DNA from: Dryas octopetala
Taxonomy: Eukaryota; Streptophyta; Magnoliopsida; Rosales; Rosaceae
Assembly (NCBI GenBank): GCA_963921425.1
Contig: OY992840.1
Span: 4,280,501-4,344,500, forward strand
DNA: 64,000 nucleotides
Direction: 5' to 3'
Every line of letters starts with the position of its first letter. Positions within the stretch are counted from its first letter, which is position 1. The translations under genes were made by a program, and so were the position numbers. Shown here one piece after another: positions 11,164 to 22,734 of the stretch. The notes beneath the pieces are model-generated. The model was given only the letters and a program-made list of their open reading frames with translations, did no database searches and was not told where the DNA came from.

Positions 11164-13030
11164 GTGTTTTTGTTGGTTACAGTCCATCCCAAAAAGACTA
11201 CTGAAATAATGGAGACTATACAGGGTCAAGAACCAACTGAGTCCAACACAGATTCCGAGGCTGAAGAACCACCACTCCATGATAGTATTATCATCTCTCC
11301 TACTCTATTGGCTCAATCTTCTTCTTTGAGCTATCCCACTGAGGTAACCAACGATATTCTTAATCCAAACTCTAGTTATAGTCTTGATTTTAATGCTCCT
11401 AAATTTACTCTTCCACCTCGATTTAACCGAGGACAACCACCAGTTAAATATGAGCCAGACCTAAATGCCAAAGTTAGGTACCCGATTCGTAATGATGTGT
11501 CTTCTGTTAGGTTGTCAAAGTCATTTGAATCCTATGTCCTCCAATTATCTTCTGTTTCTATCCCTAATAGATTCCAGGATGCTCTCACAAATTCTAGGTG
11601 GACCAAAGCTATGGTAGAAGAAATGGAGGCACTAAAAAAGAATTCAACTTGGGACTTAGTTTCTCTACCTAAGGGGAAGAAGATAGTTGGGTGCAGATGA
11701 GTGTTTGCAATAAAAAACAAAGCTGATGGATCAAATGAGAGATATAAGGCTCGTTTGGTGGCAAATGGGTACACACAGTCCTACCTCATAGATTACTTGG
11801 AGACTTTTGCTCTTGTTGCCAAGTTAATCACCTTACGAGTTCTGTTTTCTTTAGCCGCAAACAGAGATTGACCACTCCTTCAGTTCGATGTCAAGAACAC
11901 CTTTCTACATGGTGATTTGACTGAAGAAGTGTATATGGATCCTCCTCCGGGTATACCCGAGTTTGATAATACAGGACTAGTGTACAGATTAAGGAAGTCT
12001 TTGTATGGACTTAAACAATCTCTGAGAGTCTGGTTTGAGAGATTCACATGTGCAATGAAGAACTATAGCTATCGACAGAACAATTTTGATCATACCTTGT
12101 TCTTAAAAAAGAGGAAGGGAAAGATCATTGCTCTTATCATTTATGTTGATGATATGGTTCTAACTGGAGATGATCATGAGGAAATATCTAACTTGCAGAG
12201 GTACTTGTCTAGAGAATTTGAAATGAAACAGCTGGGAAACTTGAAGTTTTTTTCTTGGGATTGAAGTTGCTCGATCCAAACATGGCATCTTCCTGTCTCA
12301 ACGAAAATATGTTCTAGACTTGTTGGCCGAAACTGGTATGTTGGGATGTAAGCCAGCTGTGACTTCTATTGAACAGAAGCACAAAATTTTTGAGTGTTTT
12401 GGGGTTTACCTGCAGATAATGGGCGATATCAAAGACTTGTTGGGAGGTTGATATATTTGTCTCACACCAGACCTAACATTGCTTATGCTGTTAGTGTAGT
12501 AAGTCAGTTATGCATGCCCCATGTAAACCTCATATGGATGCTGTGGAGCGGATTTTACAGTACTTAAAATCTACCCCGTTAAAGGGTTGTTGTTTGCTAA
12601 TCATGGTCACTTGAATGTTGAGGGATTTTCTGATGCAGACTGAGGAGAAGTAGCAGTTGATAGAAGGTCTACCTCATTCTACTTTACCTTTGTAGGAGGA
12701 AATTTGGTGACTTGGAGAAGTAAGAAACAACCTGTTATATCAAGATCAAGTGTAGAAGTTGAGTACCGAGCTATGTCACTTGGAGTAGTTGAACTTTTAT
12801 GGTTGAGGAATTTGTTAACTGATCTGGGTTGCCGGCCTACTAAGCCTATTGACTTATATTGCGATAACAAATTTGCTATTGAAATAACACATAATCCTGT
12901 TCAACATGATAGGACGAAGCACATTGAGATTGACTAGCACTTCCTTCAAGGGAAGCTTGAAGCTAAGATGATCATATTTCCATTTGTGAAATCTGAGGAT
13001 CAACTTGCAGATGTCTTGACCAATTAAAGC
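11164..13030 (+). pseudogene. Copia reverse transcriptase and RNase H remains
   Basis: RT landmarks in order: WTKAMVEEMEALKKNSTWDL (near 11600), a KARLVANG segment (near 11750), a QFDVKNTFLHGDL segment where the usual Ala is Thr, YGLKQS, and the catalytic YVDDM near 12142. RNase H follows with SRSSVEVEYRAM, LYCDN and DRTKHIEID. A TGA replaces the Trp of the 'CRWVF' region at 11698, and at least four frame changes follow. It is non-functional but covers the whole domain. Confidence 0.88.
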
Positions 13031-13095
13031 CGTGGCAAATAGAGTTTTTGTGGACTCACTAGACAGGTTGGGCATGTATGATATATATGCACTAA

Positions 13096-13219
13096 CTTGA
13101 GGGAAAGTGTTGGTGAAAGTCAACAGTGTAGTTATTAGGGAATATTTGGGTGTAATTATTTCTTTTATTATTTCCTTTTATCATTTCCTGTAATTAAGCT
13201 ATAGGATTATGTACATACC
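13096..13219 (+). repeat. Polypurine tract and truncated 3' LTR
   Basis: A TTGAGGGAAAG purine tract abuts TGTTGGTGAAAG at 13108, the start of the LTR. Identity with the 5' LTR is strong until the word GTACATACCA near 13219 and then stops, so about 75 bases of the LTR are gone. Confidence 0.85.
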
Positions 13220-13489
13220 AGTATGAGGTAAACTTGAATTTTTGGCCCTAACTTAAATATTGAGACCAAATCAATAACATATCCGAACGAAGTGATGTCA
13301 ATGTCAATTCGTGAGCATATAGGCGCTGTACGTTGGATCAAGTTATAGATTCTATAAAACAATTTAAGCCTTTTCGTTTGATAGAATACAAATTGGATCA
13401 GAGTTAAACTAACATTAAAGAAACTACAAACACAATTGAAAATAAAAACATAATCGAAAATACAATGATAAACTACTTGTGAGTTGAAA

Positions 13490-13985
13490 AGTCCATATGT
13501 GGTCGGATAGTAGTACCGGACAGATGTTGACGTGCCCCCATTCGTGGCATTAGCACGATCACAAGCACTCCATTTTTCTTGCACTTGAATTTTTCGTTGC
13601 TTCTGAAAGTCCCTTTGTGGCCCGTGCATGGTATCTATGTCCATTTTCATGACCTCCATGTCTTTTAGATCTTGTTTTTCCTCATCAATCCTCTTTTCTC
13701 TAGCTAGGCGCTGAGCGTTATAAACCTCGGCCCTTTTGTAAAATTTATTGATGTGATCGACAAATTTGTCCACATTCGGATTATCTTGCTTGGCCCTTTT
13801 TGAAGCATTTCTTCTAAATGGCCTAAGAAGACCATTGGGCAGTGGTTGAAATGCCGGAGTGTCCTCAATTGGGGTGACCTGAACGTTGGTAAGGGTGTCT
13901 GTATCGGTGACGAGTGAAGGACCCCACTTCACAGCATCTTGTAATAATGGCCATACATATATGGGGCCATTTGAAAGGTTTTTCT
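13490..13985 (-). pseudogene. PIF/Harbinger-associated ORF1 (NAM-associated C-terminal domain) relic
   Basis: The minus-strand protein reads KPFKWPH, then after a 1-base frame change WPLLQDAVKWGPS, then a linker and RPFRRNASKRAKQ, and ends with a Lys/Arg/Glu-rich helix (RAEVYNAQRLAREKRIDEEK). This matches the C-terminal 'NAM-associated' region of the Myb/SANT-like protein that partners Harbinger transposases. Myb-like repeats and the DDE transposase are absent here. The open frame continues to 13207 but that tail (Phe/Ile/Tyr-rich, into the Copia LTR) looks non-coding. It is a fragment, not a working gene. Confidence 0.65.
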
Positions 13986-14619
13986 CTATTTAAAGATTTG
14001 TACTGAGCATATATATGCATGATCCACCTATACAAATGAACCTAAAGAAATTAATAATAAGGCACACCATATACATTGGATTTAATTAATTCATTAAAAA
14101 AAAACTCACCAAATTGTCATTATATATTGATGTTGTGTTAGACACATTTTATACCATCTTTTTATACAATTATTATACAATTATTCCCTCACATAGCTTG
14201 CTAGAAATCCATACTTTTGTAGGTTTTTGTTAGTATTTGTGTTTTTCAGGTTTAAGAAGCAAAAATGAGGAATTAAGCTAAATGGGCCCAATTTGGAGGA
14301 GAAATAGACTAGGAAAAGGAGAGGAGAATAAAATGAGATTAGGCCTAGACAACAACATAAGCCCAAGGATCCAAGCCCATGCCACTGCCTAGAACCCCAA
14401 AAGGCTACATGAAGGGTGCAACCACAAGGAGGCGCTACCATATGATTAAGGCAGCCCACAGAAGCCCAAAAGGAGGAGCCGCATGTGCGCCACCTCAAGC
14501 GCACCACATACGGCGGCCCATCCACTCACACGCACACAATGCCTAAGGCGGTCCACCACCTTCTTGTCACCTCCTCAAGTAGAGAGCACGGCAAGAAAAC
14601 CTCCTTGTCGCCTCCACCT
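13986..14619. other. Intergenic, nothing recognised
   Basis: No supportable coding exon. Purine/pyrimidine-rich short open frames at 14181-14712 overlap each other in several phases and show no domain. The 3' half may already belong to the following LTR-like repeat. Confidence 0.4.
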
Positions 14620-15650
14620 TGTCGCCTAAGTCACCACCGCCTAGGGTGGAGTGAAAGGCAAGCAAAGCCTTGCTGTCTCCCTCTTTGCCGCACCTCCTCC
14701 TTGCTTCACTAGGAAATCTCTCCCTATAAATAGAGCCTCTCACCCTCTCACCAATACATACTAATTCACAATTCAGAATTCTCAGAGAATAGAGAGAAGA
14801 GAAGGGAGAAGGAGAGAAGAAAGGAAAAAGCTTGCCCCCGGAAACCCTTGGAGTTCTAGCGCCACCACTGGCCTTCACTCGGTTTCTCTTGTTCTTCTTT
14901 TTTCTTATTTCATTTGTAGACATGACAAGATTTAATCTAGTTTTCCTTCTAGTTATGAATTTATTTATGTTCTTTATGATTTAGTTCTTCTTGACATGTT
15001 GGATGATGCAACCTTAATCAAAGTTAAACCATAACATTGTGGCAGGAGACTTTGAGGTTAATCAAAAGGCATGCATGCATAGCAATGTTTACCTAGTATC
15101 AAATTATTAATCTCTGGTTTAATGATATGTTAGATTGTTTATTTCTTAGGATTGACCACTCTGAGTTGTTTGCATCGATCTAGCTAATGTTAGGATGTAA
15201 TTAATGTGAAATAGAAAAAGACATTGATTTCACAAGGGCTTTGGGATTGCTTTTGTAGGAAGTAGGAGATGCTTTGTCTTACCTCTATAACTTGCATGAC
15301 AGTTGCCACTAGTCACTAGCCAAACCTAACTGATAGGAAAAACTTTGATACTAGATACTTGAAGTATGACGCCTCTAATGGTGGTATTCCCGAGGTTAAG
15401 GTGGATTCTAAATTCTAGCTAGCTAGCATGTCAACCTATTTACTTTTAATGCACTTATGTTATTCTCAATCCTAACCCCTATTCTTTTACTGTTTTCAAT
15501 AAATGCTAGTCAAGTGAATGTGTGCCTCATCAATCTCATTTCTCGGAGGATCGACCTCGTACTTATATGCTATGCTTATCTCAAGCGATTCGTATACTTG
15601 CAAGCTATAATTTAGTATTCATTTATAAATTCCAAGTAAAACAAGTTGTA
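14620..15650 (+). repeat. LTR-like dispersed repeat with its own TATA box (copy 1)
   Basis: Shared with 40030-41035: CCTAGGGTGGAGTG / CTTAGGGTGGAGTG, AGCAAAGCCTTG, a TATA box (TATAAATA, 14725-14732), a GAGAGAAGA leader, GTAGACATG, TTTAATCTAGTTTTCCTT, and a long AT-rich tail. The 3' part (GATCGACCTCGTACTTATA, then GTATACTTGCAAG) resembles the U5 end of plant Gypsy (Athila/Tat-like) LTRs. No coding domain. Element class is inferred. Confidence 0.55.
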
Positions 15651-16480
15651 CAAAAAAAAAAAGTGGCAACATGCCGCTAGCACGCTCCCTATGATCTGAA
15701 AGGTAGCATGTCCACATCTTAGTACGATCATGGGTTATCAACCTAAAATGAGCTTTGAGAGCTCAGGTTTTCGACCCAAGGAATAGCCTTTGGGAAATTT
15801 CTCAATGTAGTCAGCGCAAATCTTTCTTCATAATTCATGATTTCTTTGACTGGCACCAAGGACGCAATTCCACAAGATTGCTAGCCAAGCCTTGATGAGA
15901 GCCGTTTCTTCAATCATCGCTCGACCAAGCCGGATCTTTCATTCCCATTAAGAAAAATACTATAATTTTTTGAGATTTTTGGAGAGAAAAAGATTGATGA
16001 ATGTGTGAAATTGGATGTAGTGAAGGAGTATTTATAGAAAATAATTAGAAAATAGTTATTGGCCACTTAGATATGTTTTTAGATTTTTGTTTGCATTCTA
16101 AATCCATTTTTATTAATTAATTCAATTGATAACAAACTTTTAATTAATCATACCCGTTGATTTCCAACCTAACCCAGTTTGAACCGTTGTTTGCAACGAT
16201 TGGAAATGAATATTCAAATAATAAAAATTTGAAAAGTTGCGCTCATCTGGACTGTCCGTCACCAACGATCTTCACATCCAGGCCGCACGTTTCCTCCCCA
16301 TGTGGATGATGGCGTAGGCTTGCAAGGAGACATCGGGTGTCATAATAATGTAAAAGTGCATGTTTATTATTATTATTATTATTAATTTATATGTTTTGAG
16401 CAGTTTTATTTAATATTAATGATCCATTTTCATTTTATTCATGTATTGTGATAAATGAGAATTTTATTATAAATTGTTGG
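15651..16480. other. Intergenic, nothing recognised
   Basis: Contains an ATT trinucleotide run near 16363-16384 and a minus-strand TATA-like CTATAAATACTCC near 16028-16040. No exon could be supported downstream of it. Confidence 0.4.
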
Positions 16481-17330
16481 TTTTGCTTGCCCAGATGGAT
16501 ATGAAAAGTATGAAGCTAGCCAAGCCCATGTAATTGGCCTAACTCTTGGGCTCGCCACCTTGTGCACTAGTTTGCAAGTTGAAGGTTGAAGTTAATTTCA
16601 TATTAGGCTTGCAACATGAGAAAAGGAAAGTAGAAGATAAGGAATTGGAAAGTTGTGTTTCCTAATGCTAGCAAGACATTGAACTCTATATAAATAGCTA
16701 GCAGATCAAGTCGACCCATGGGGACTGTTATTGTAATCTCTCTCTCCCAACTCTCTTTTATTTTTAGGATTTTATTTTCTTTGTTATGGAGAACTAACTC
16801 CCTAGCTAAGGCTAGGGGAAAACCTACAATTTATTTATGTGATTATTTGTTACTTTGATTCAAATTTTGGTCTTCAATATATGATTAGATTTTTCTTGTA
16901 GTTGATTCTATTTAATTTATAGTTGTTCTCTTTGATTTAATTGATGAGTATTTGATATAATTCATAGATTTAGTCATGTTTTTTTTCTATAATTTAGAAA
17001 ATCATTCATGATTTTGATAATTAAGGAAAACTTGTAAATTGATTTAATTTCGATGGATATTGTTTCTTTATAGTTTGTTGCCTAAGGGTACAAGTTATGC
17101 TTGGAATATATTATCTTAAAGGAAATTTAAAAGAGCTTTTTATGATTTTGATCAATCACAATGAAAAATTACTATTGTGATATTTTTCTAAAATAATAAT
17201 TGTCAAATTTTCCAAATGAGGACACTTCCTAATTGTACCTTAATTGAGTTATAAAAAAAAAAAATCAAATTAACAGATTGCACACTTAAGTTTTAGGTGG
17301 AACCCTAATGCTTTAGTGTTTAATCATTGT
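16480..17330 (+). repeat. LTR-like repeat fragment with TATA box
   Basis: A strong TATA (TATATAAATAG, 16687-16697) is followed by a pyrimidine-rich leader and long AT-rich sequence without any coding domain. The layout resembles the repeat at 14.6 kb but the sequence is different. Probably a remnant LTR of another retroelement. Confidence 0.35.
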
Positions 17331-17670
17331 TGATTTTCCTTCGACTCAAAGCTTGTTTAATTTTTCTGTCACTTTTTACAGTTCTCTTAGTAAATTTTGT
17401 GAATATATTTTTTCACTATTCTGTAGATTTGATCGATACTCGACTTCCGAGTTATAACACATGCACATGGGTTTGGCAAGGCTTGTGTGCATACAATGGG
17501 TTTGTCGACCACTACTACTTTCTTCTGTATTCTCTCTCAAACCCACGTGGGCCGGGCCCGAGCGCATTAACATCAGAATCACTTATGTTAATTCATATAT
17601 CAACATCATCTATTGGGCTAAGGGTGAATCTCATCGGCCTAGTGTTAGACTGAATTCCAATATGTGAGTC

Positions 17671-18033
17671 TAGGGCTGCCCATTGGTCGGTTCGGATCGA
17701 TAAATGCCCTTACCAATTTGAAACTAAAATTTTTGGTATTTCAAATTCGTTACCAATTACCAAAATAATCGGGTTTTGGTTTTCAGTATATTTTGATATT
17801 AACGAAATTTATTGCTGCCACAGATGACGGAGCTTGTGATAAAGATATAGCGAAGCTTTGGTTGGTCTCGATTGAATCACAAAGGAATATGGATTTGGTC
17901 ATTTAGTGGGTAGTACTAGATCTAATTCTAAGAAGGGATCGATGAGGGTTTAGAGTTGTAAGCTTTTTTGGGTGTGTAACAAAGAAAAGGCGGAGAAAGA
18001 AGGAAGAAGATAAGGTCCGTGAGGAAAGAGAAG

Positions 18034-18073
<40 letters not shown>

Positions 18074-18759
18074 GGCGACATGTTTAGGATAGATGAGAAT
18101 AAGATTTGTTATGTTTTTTCTTCTTATTAAAACCCTAAAGTTTAAAATTACTAAAATGTCCTATAAATGTCTATTTAGATAATAAAAAAAAATGGACAAA
18201 CATAGTGATTTCGATAAACACTTTGAACTGATGGCCATTAATCAAATTAATGGTTAAAAATTCTTGATTTTAGTAGTTTATTAGATAATGAGGTCCTTAT
18301 TTTCCTAAAAATTAATGACAACATTCACTTTATTAGATAATCACTCTATATCCCCACACTCTCGATAATATTAATATGATAATATTATAAATTTATATTT
18401 CTTATAGTTGTACATAATAATAGTAGTTTAGTATTTATGATACTATTAACATAATAAGATTATATAAGCATATTAATGTAGTTATATTAGATATATATAT
18501 ATATTTATATAAGCATATTAATGTAGTTATATTACATATAAATATATATAACTAAATTTCGGTAATAATCGATTCGGTTTCTTCCAGTAATAATTTTCAG
18601 TAATCGATCGATTTACCAACTTTTTTTTTTTTTTATCAAAACCAAACCATTTTTTTCAGATATTTTCAATTTTTGAATTGTAAAAATCGATTTACCAAAC
18701 CAAAACATTTTAGAAGGTAGTTAGTCGATTCGGTAAAAACCAAACCAAAGGGTAGCCTG
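17671..18759. mobile_element. Non-autonomous hAT-like element, target duplication TGTGAGTC
   Basis: Flanked by perfect 8-bp direct repeats TGTGAGTC (17663-17670 and 18760-18767). Ends are inverted repeats: TAGGGCTGCCC at the left, and the complement of the right end reads CAGGCTACCC. Subterminal regions are rich in CGGTTCGG, ACCAAA and GGTAAA words in mirrored order. No transposase is present. A GA microsatellite (18038-18072) lies inside. Confidence 0.85.
18038..18072. repeat. (GA)n microsatellite
   Basis: About 17 GA dinucleotides inside the hAT-like element. Confidence 0.95.
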
Positions 18760-18767
18760 TGTGAGTC

Positions 18768-19480
18768 CAATTCCTCACACTTTCAAAATCAAATTCAACT
18801 GATCAATGTGGAAGGCCTAAGAGTTAGGTCATAGCAGAAAATTATGTGTTTGGCATACTCAAATTTCACTTATCTTTTATTAAAGAACCTTGAGGCACTT
18901 GAATCCCAATAACTCTCATCTATTGTCATGTAGCTGTTGATTTCCTTACACCCTACTTAGCAGAAATAGTAAAAACTAAGGTGAGTTTAATTTAATGATA
19001 TTATTCACAGAAGGGTTACCAATCCAATTTAATCTTTTTCCTACTTATTGATGTGTGCTAAATTGCTAATATTATTTTTTTATGTACTGCTGCAGAAAGT
19101 AACGATCTGGAAGAAATTTTACTGTCATATATAGTTTCTTCTTTGTTCGGAAGATCATAGCCCACATGGTGACCTTCATCTTTAACTGTGTTGTACTTCC
19201 CTTAACAATTCTTTCTTATCACAATTTTTTTTATTTTTTTTTTCTATTCCTTCCATCAGTTCAGCACGTACCATTCTAAATTCAGTTGGAACGTACTCCA
19301 AGTTCTTGTAGACTCTAAATTTAAGTAGTCTTGAATGTAAACTGTAAACAGAACATGACCTACAGACAATTAACAGGAAGAAATTTTCAATAAATAAATA
19401 AATGGGCTATTTTATTTTAAATGAAAGTTTATTAAAAATCGTATCTAATGAGTAGGTAGACGCGATAAATCGGCTTCAAC
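18768..19480. other. Intergenic, nothing recognised
   Basis: AT-rich, with a T-run near 19226-19242. No exon or repeat could be supported. Confidence 0.4.
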
Positions 19481-19481
19481 T

Positions 19482-20307
19482 TCAGCTTCTTTGATTTTGT
19501 ACAATTACACCTCTCATAAATAAAGCTACGTACAATAAAGATCCTGGAATCAATCTAAACAACTGAACAATGACTGGAGACTTGGGGTCGTTGAAGTGGT
19601 TAAGACTCAGGTGGTTGAGGCCAAAATTTCGTCTGAGAGGAGGTTTGTGATCCTTCAGACGCGTCTGAGTATGCAGCAAAATTTGAAACTCAAGAATCGA
19701 CTCCTTGTGGCGTTCAGCAAAATTAAAACCCTTTGAGGAAAATTTTGAAGGCTGTGGATGAGATTGGTAGATTTGTGAAGTTGAAGATGAGTTGTGGCCC
19801 CTTTTGGTTCTGGTAGTGGTGGTGGTGATGGTTATGTTAATGTTGCTGATGAAGATGAGGCTGCAGCTAGTGAGCTTGTTGTGTTGGCTGTCATGTTGAT
19901 GTTGATGCTTGAAGTCCAATGACATGCCAGCCTCTCAGCCTATGTGTCCAGTGCACCAGGAACAGAAGGCAAAGTCAGCCTCTCAATACCCACTTCATCT
20001 CCTTAATACCAATACTCATGCAGCTTACAGATTCTACAGAATACATCGAATATATATACATCAGATCCAATTACCAAACAATTAATAAAAAAAGAAAGTA
20101 ATGGGGTAATTAATCAAATCCTAACAGCACAGATTGAAGAAAAGGATGTGGTGAAACACTTAAAGGGGTTGATTATAATTAGGGATATACATGCATACCT
20201 CTGGTAAATCATTGCTCCAATGTTGATTAAGGACCTTAGAGGTTCTTTGCATCGTTGTCATCTTCATCTTGGCTTTCTGTAGCTACCCCTAAACACACCC
20301 TACACAT
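19482..20307 (-). pseudogene. Copy A of a small duplicated gene, probably broken
   Basis: Paralogous to copy B at 27.7-28.1 kb. Exon 1 (20307 to 20199) starts ATGTGTAGGG, keeps the ESQDED acidic core seen in copy B, then reaches a stop after NDAKNL, before the GTATGC donor at 20198. A TATA box (TATAAAT, 20401-20407) lies about 95 bases upstream of the ATG. A 147-codon open frame (19482-19925, His/Thr/Ser-rich start) lies beyond the first intron. It is not recognisable and may be non-coding. The protein family is unknown. Confidence 0.35.
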
Positions 20308-20778
20308 CCCAATTACCATATGCTCCATCTCCTTAATCCTCAAACACACCCTAAGAAAGATATCTTTCGTTTGTGTACAAAGCACCTTAGACTTGGGTCA
20401 ATTTATAGATAAGCTGGAGGGTTCCCAAAAGCCAGAAGGGTTTGAAAAACAATTCAATGGGCTTCTAGGCTTAGGTTTTTGGATGAATTCTTATCTTGTT
20501 TAGATATTCCTATGTATCCATATCTTTCTGGTGTGATATGTTTCTTTTTCTTTTGATTACTATTTGGAAAGTCTCTTAATTTGATGAACCAATTTGGAAA
20601 TTTTATTTTTGTTAATAAAATACCATGAATAGGTGAAAAGTAGGGACCAAGAAAAAAATACTAAATAATATGAAAATTAATGGAATATCTTTTTATTCTC
20701 TGTTTTTTTCTTAATTGCAGGAATGTCTTTCTGGTATAGGTAGATAAACATCAGGGGATCTTCGAATACTTTTTTCTC

Positions 20779-22734
20779 TATTTCTAAAACTTTTTTTTTT
20801 TTTTTTTTTCAAGAAAAGCTTCATTAAAGACAAGAGTTAATTAGAAATAGGTCCAATTTTGAAAGGTTATTCAAACTAAAACCATATAGGAATTTAGATT
20901 TGTACTTAAATCCAATTTTTAAGGCTAAGGTCCAAAAAATGGACTTTTTAAAAAATTTGACTCATATTATCTCTTAAAATTAAGATAATTAATATGAATT
21001 AATTTTAAAAATTATGAAAGATAATATTCGTTAGGACATTTTTTATTTTACATTTTTTAATTAAAACATTCAAGATTATCTAGTTTTATGTTTTATAATT
21101 TAAAATAATAAGAGATAATACCCGTTTAATTATACAAATTAATATATAAAAAAATGTATTAACCCACAAATTAAAAATAATCAAACAAGTAAGAAAAAAA
21201 GTATATTAAGAACATTACCAATACCTAGGTATATATATATATAGGTACATTTCAATTGTACTAATACATGGGTTGGTATAAATATATATATATATAATAT
21301 ACATATTTGATTAGATGCACACCAACAAACATGCTCACCTAATTCGAATATATGGTCAGTTTCCGCCGCTGATCACTCGACCATGTTGGTTAATTTCCTG
21401 AGTTTTGAGGGTAAATCTTCATCTTTTCACCTTATTTCCTCCTAGGGTATAGAATGGCTTGGTGGACGCGTTATGTTAGAGTTTAACTCTGGGCGCTAAA
21501 CCATAACATAAACGCTGACAAACCATCGATCGATTGGTACAATTGAAAATGTACCCATAAAGAATTTTTTTTGCTTGTTTGATTATTTTCTATTTTGTGG
21601 GCTAATGCATTAGGATATTATAATATGATAATATTAAGATAATATTTAACTAGGATAATATTATGATAATACTAGGATAATATTAAGATTTAAATATCAT
21701 TAATTTTAGGATAATATTATACATTTTTGAAATTAAAAACATCTGAACAATATTTTTGGACCTCAATAAAAAATAAAAAAGCATTATAGTATCAATCTAA
21801 GAGAAGAGAGAAAATTGCCGGCCTATGAATCACTCTAAAGATAAACAGAGAACAACAATACATGGAAAGCGCATAAGCAAGAGATTGGAAAGGGACAACC
21901 TGACCCAAATCCACAAACCTCACAAACAAAGGAAAGACCAAATTTACAAACACAATACAGGCAAAGGCCCAACAAAGAAACCACAAAGCAAAACCTAGCC
22001 CTAAAGACATAATCCACGCCGCTGCCAAACAAACCAGAGAAGCTTCCTTGGAACCACCACCACCAACAACACCGATAGTCGCGTCTCCCCAAGGAGAAAC
22101 ATAGCCACAGTAAAGAAAATGACAACAGCACTAGAACAACCCACTTAGGCGACAAAACCCCAAAAAAGCAAAAGCCCAACCATGTGAGACACCACCGGAG
22201 ACCCAAACTCCACTCTGCACCACCAGTCGCGAAATCCACAGCTCCAGCAGATAAAACACCAAGGACATAACACAAAGGAAAAAGGAAATGGAGGGCGCAA
22301 AGCCCAGCACATAATCCACTTGATCGGATAAAATCTGTAAGGCATGGAGTTGTAGAGGCAAGAGGGGTAACCAACAAAAGGCCAGACCACCGAGATCCAC
22401 TCAAGAGATTGAGGAGGAAAGAGTAACTAAAAGGGGATGTGAGAAGGGAAGAGATGCAAACAGAGGAGGGGTTTTGGGAAAAAGAGGATGCCATGGTCAG
22501 AGTTAGGATCGAGAAGAGGGGAAAAGAGAAAAACACTGGAAATTAAAGCTAAACAAGGAAGCAAAAAGGGGCATACCACCCCAGAACTGAGCAAATAGCT
22601 CAAGCAAAATCCCACAGTTGGAGAGAAAATCACCACGGTGGGTGAGGAAAGAAAACTAAAAAACGAGAACAGAGAACAGAGAAAAGGAAGCCACCGACTC
22701 TCATGAGATGCAAAAGACTTTATTTCTAAAACTT
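20779..22734 (-). mobile_element. L1-type LINE insertion with a 14-bp target duplication
   Basis: Perfect direct repeats TATTTCTAAAACTT flank the insertion (20779-20792 and 22721-22734). A T-run follows the left copy, so the element lies on the minus strand with its poly(A) at 20793-20809, preceded by GAAGCTTTTCTTG, a usual plant LINE 3' end. The paralogous block at about 28712-28735 shows the empty site. The 5' portion (22710 to 21835) has a long hydrophobic/Ser-rich open frame starting MASSFSQNPSS that I do not recognise. No RT domain remains, so an internal deletion is likely. A MITE-like element sits inside at 21244-21556. Confidence 0.8.
21244..21556. mobile_element. Small MITE-like element nested in the LINE
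   Basis: The left end GGTACATTTCAATTGTAC is matched at the right by the complement of GTACAATTGAAAATGTACCC, a TIR of about 20 bases with two differences. No coding capacity. The flanks are TA-rich, so the target duplication cannot be read reliably. Confidence 0.55.

Larger units (their letters stand above)
5728..13219 (+). mobile_element. Degenerate Ty1/Copia retrotransposon, split by a nested solo LTR
   Basis: The order of parts is 5' LTR (5728-5916), primer binding site (5918-5930), gag, protease, GAG-pre-integrase and integrase, reverse transcriptase, RNase H, polypurine tract (13096-13107) and a truncated 3' LTR (13108-13219). The order integrase then RT is diagnostic for Copia. There are many frameshifts and stops, so it is not autonomous. 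The body is interrupted at 6446-9094 by another element's solo LTR. The 5' flank AGAAG is not repeated after 13219, consistent with loss of the distal 3' LTR. Confidence 0.9.

Noticed and set aside
13207-13489. Tail of the 241-codon minus-strand frame
   Set aside because: The frame stays open by chance through AT-rich DNA and into a Copia LTR; only the upstream part shows Harbinger ORF1 similarity.
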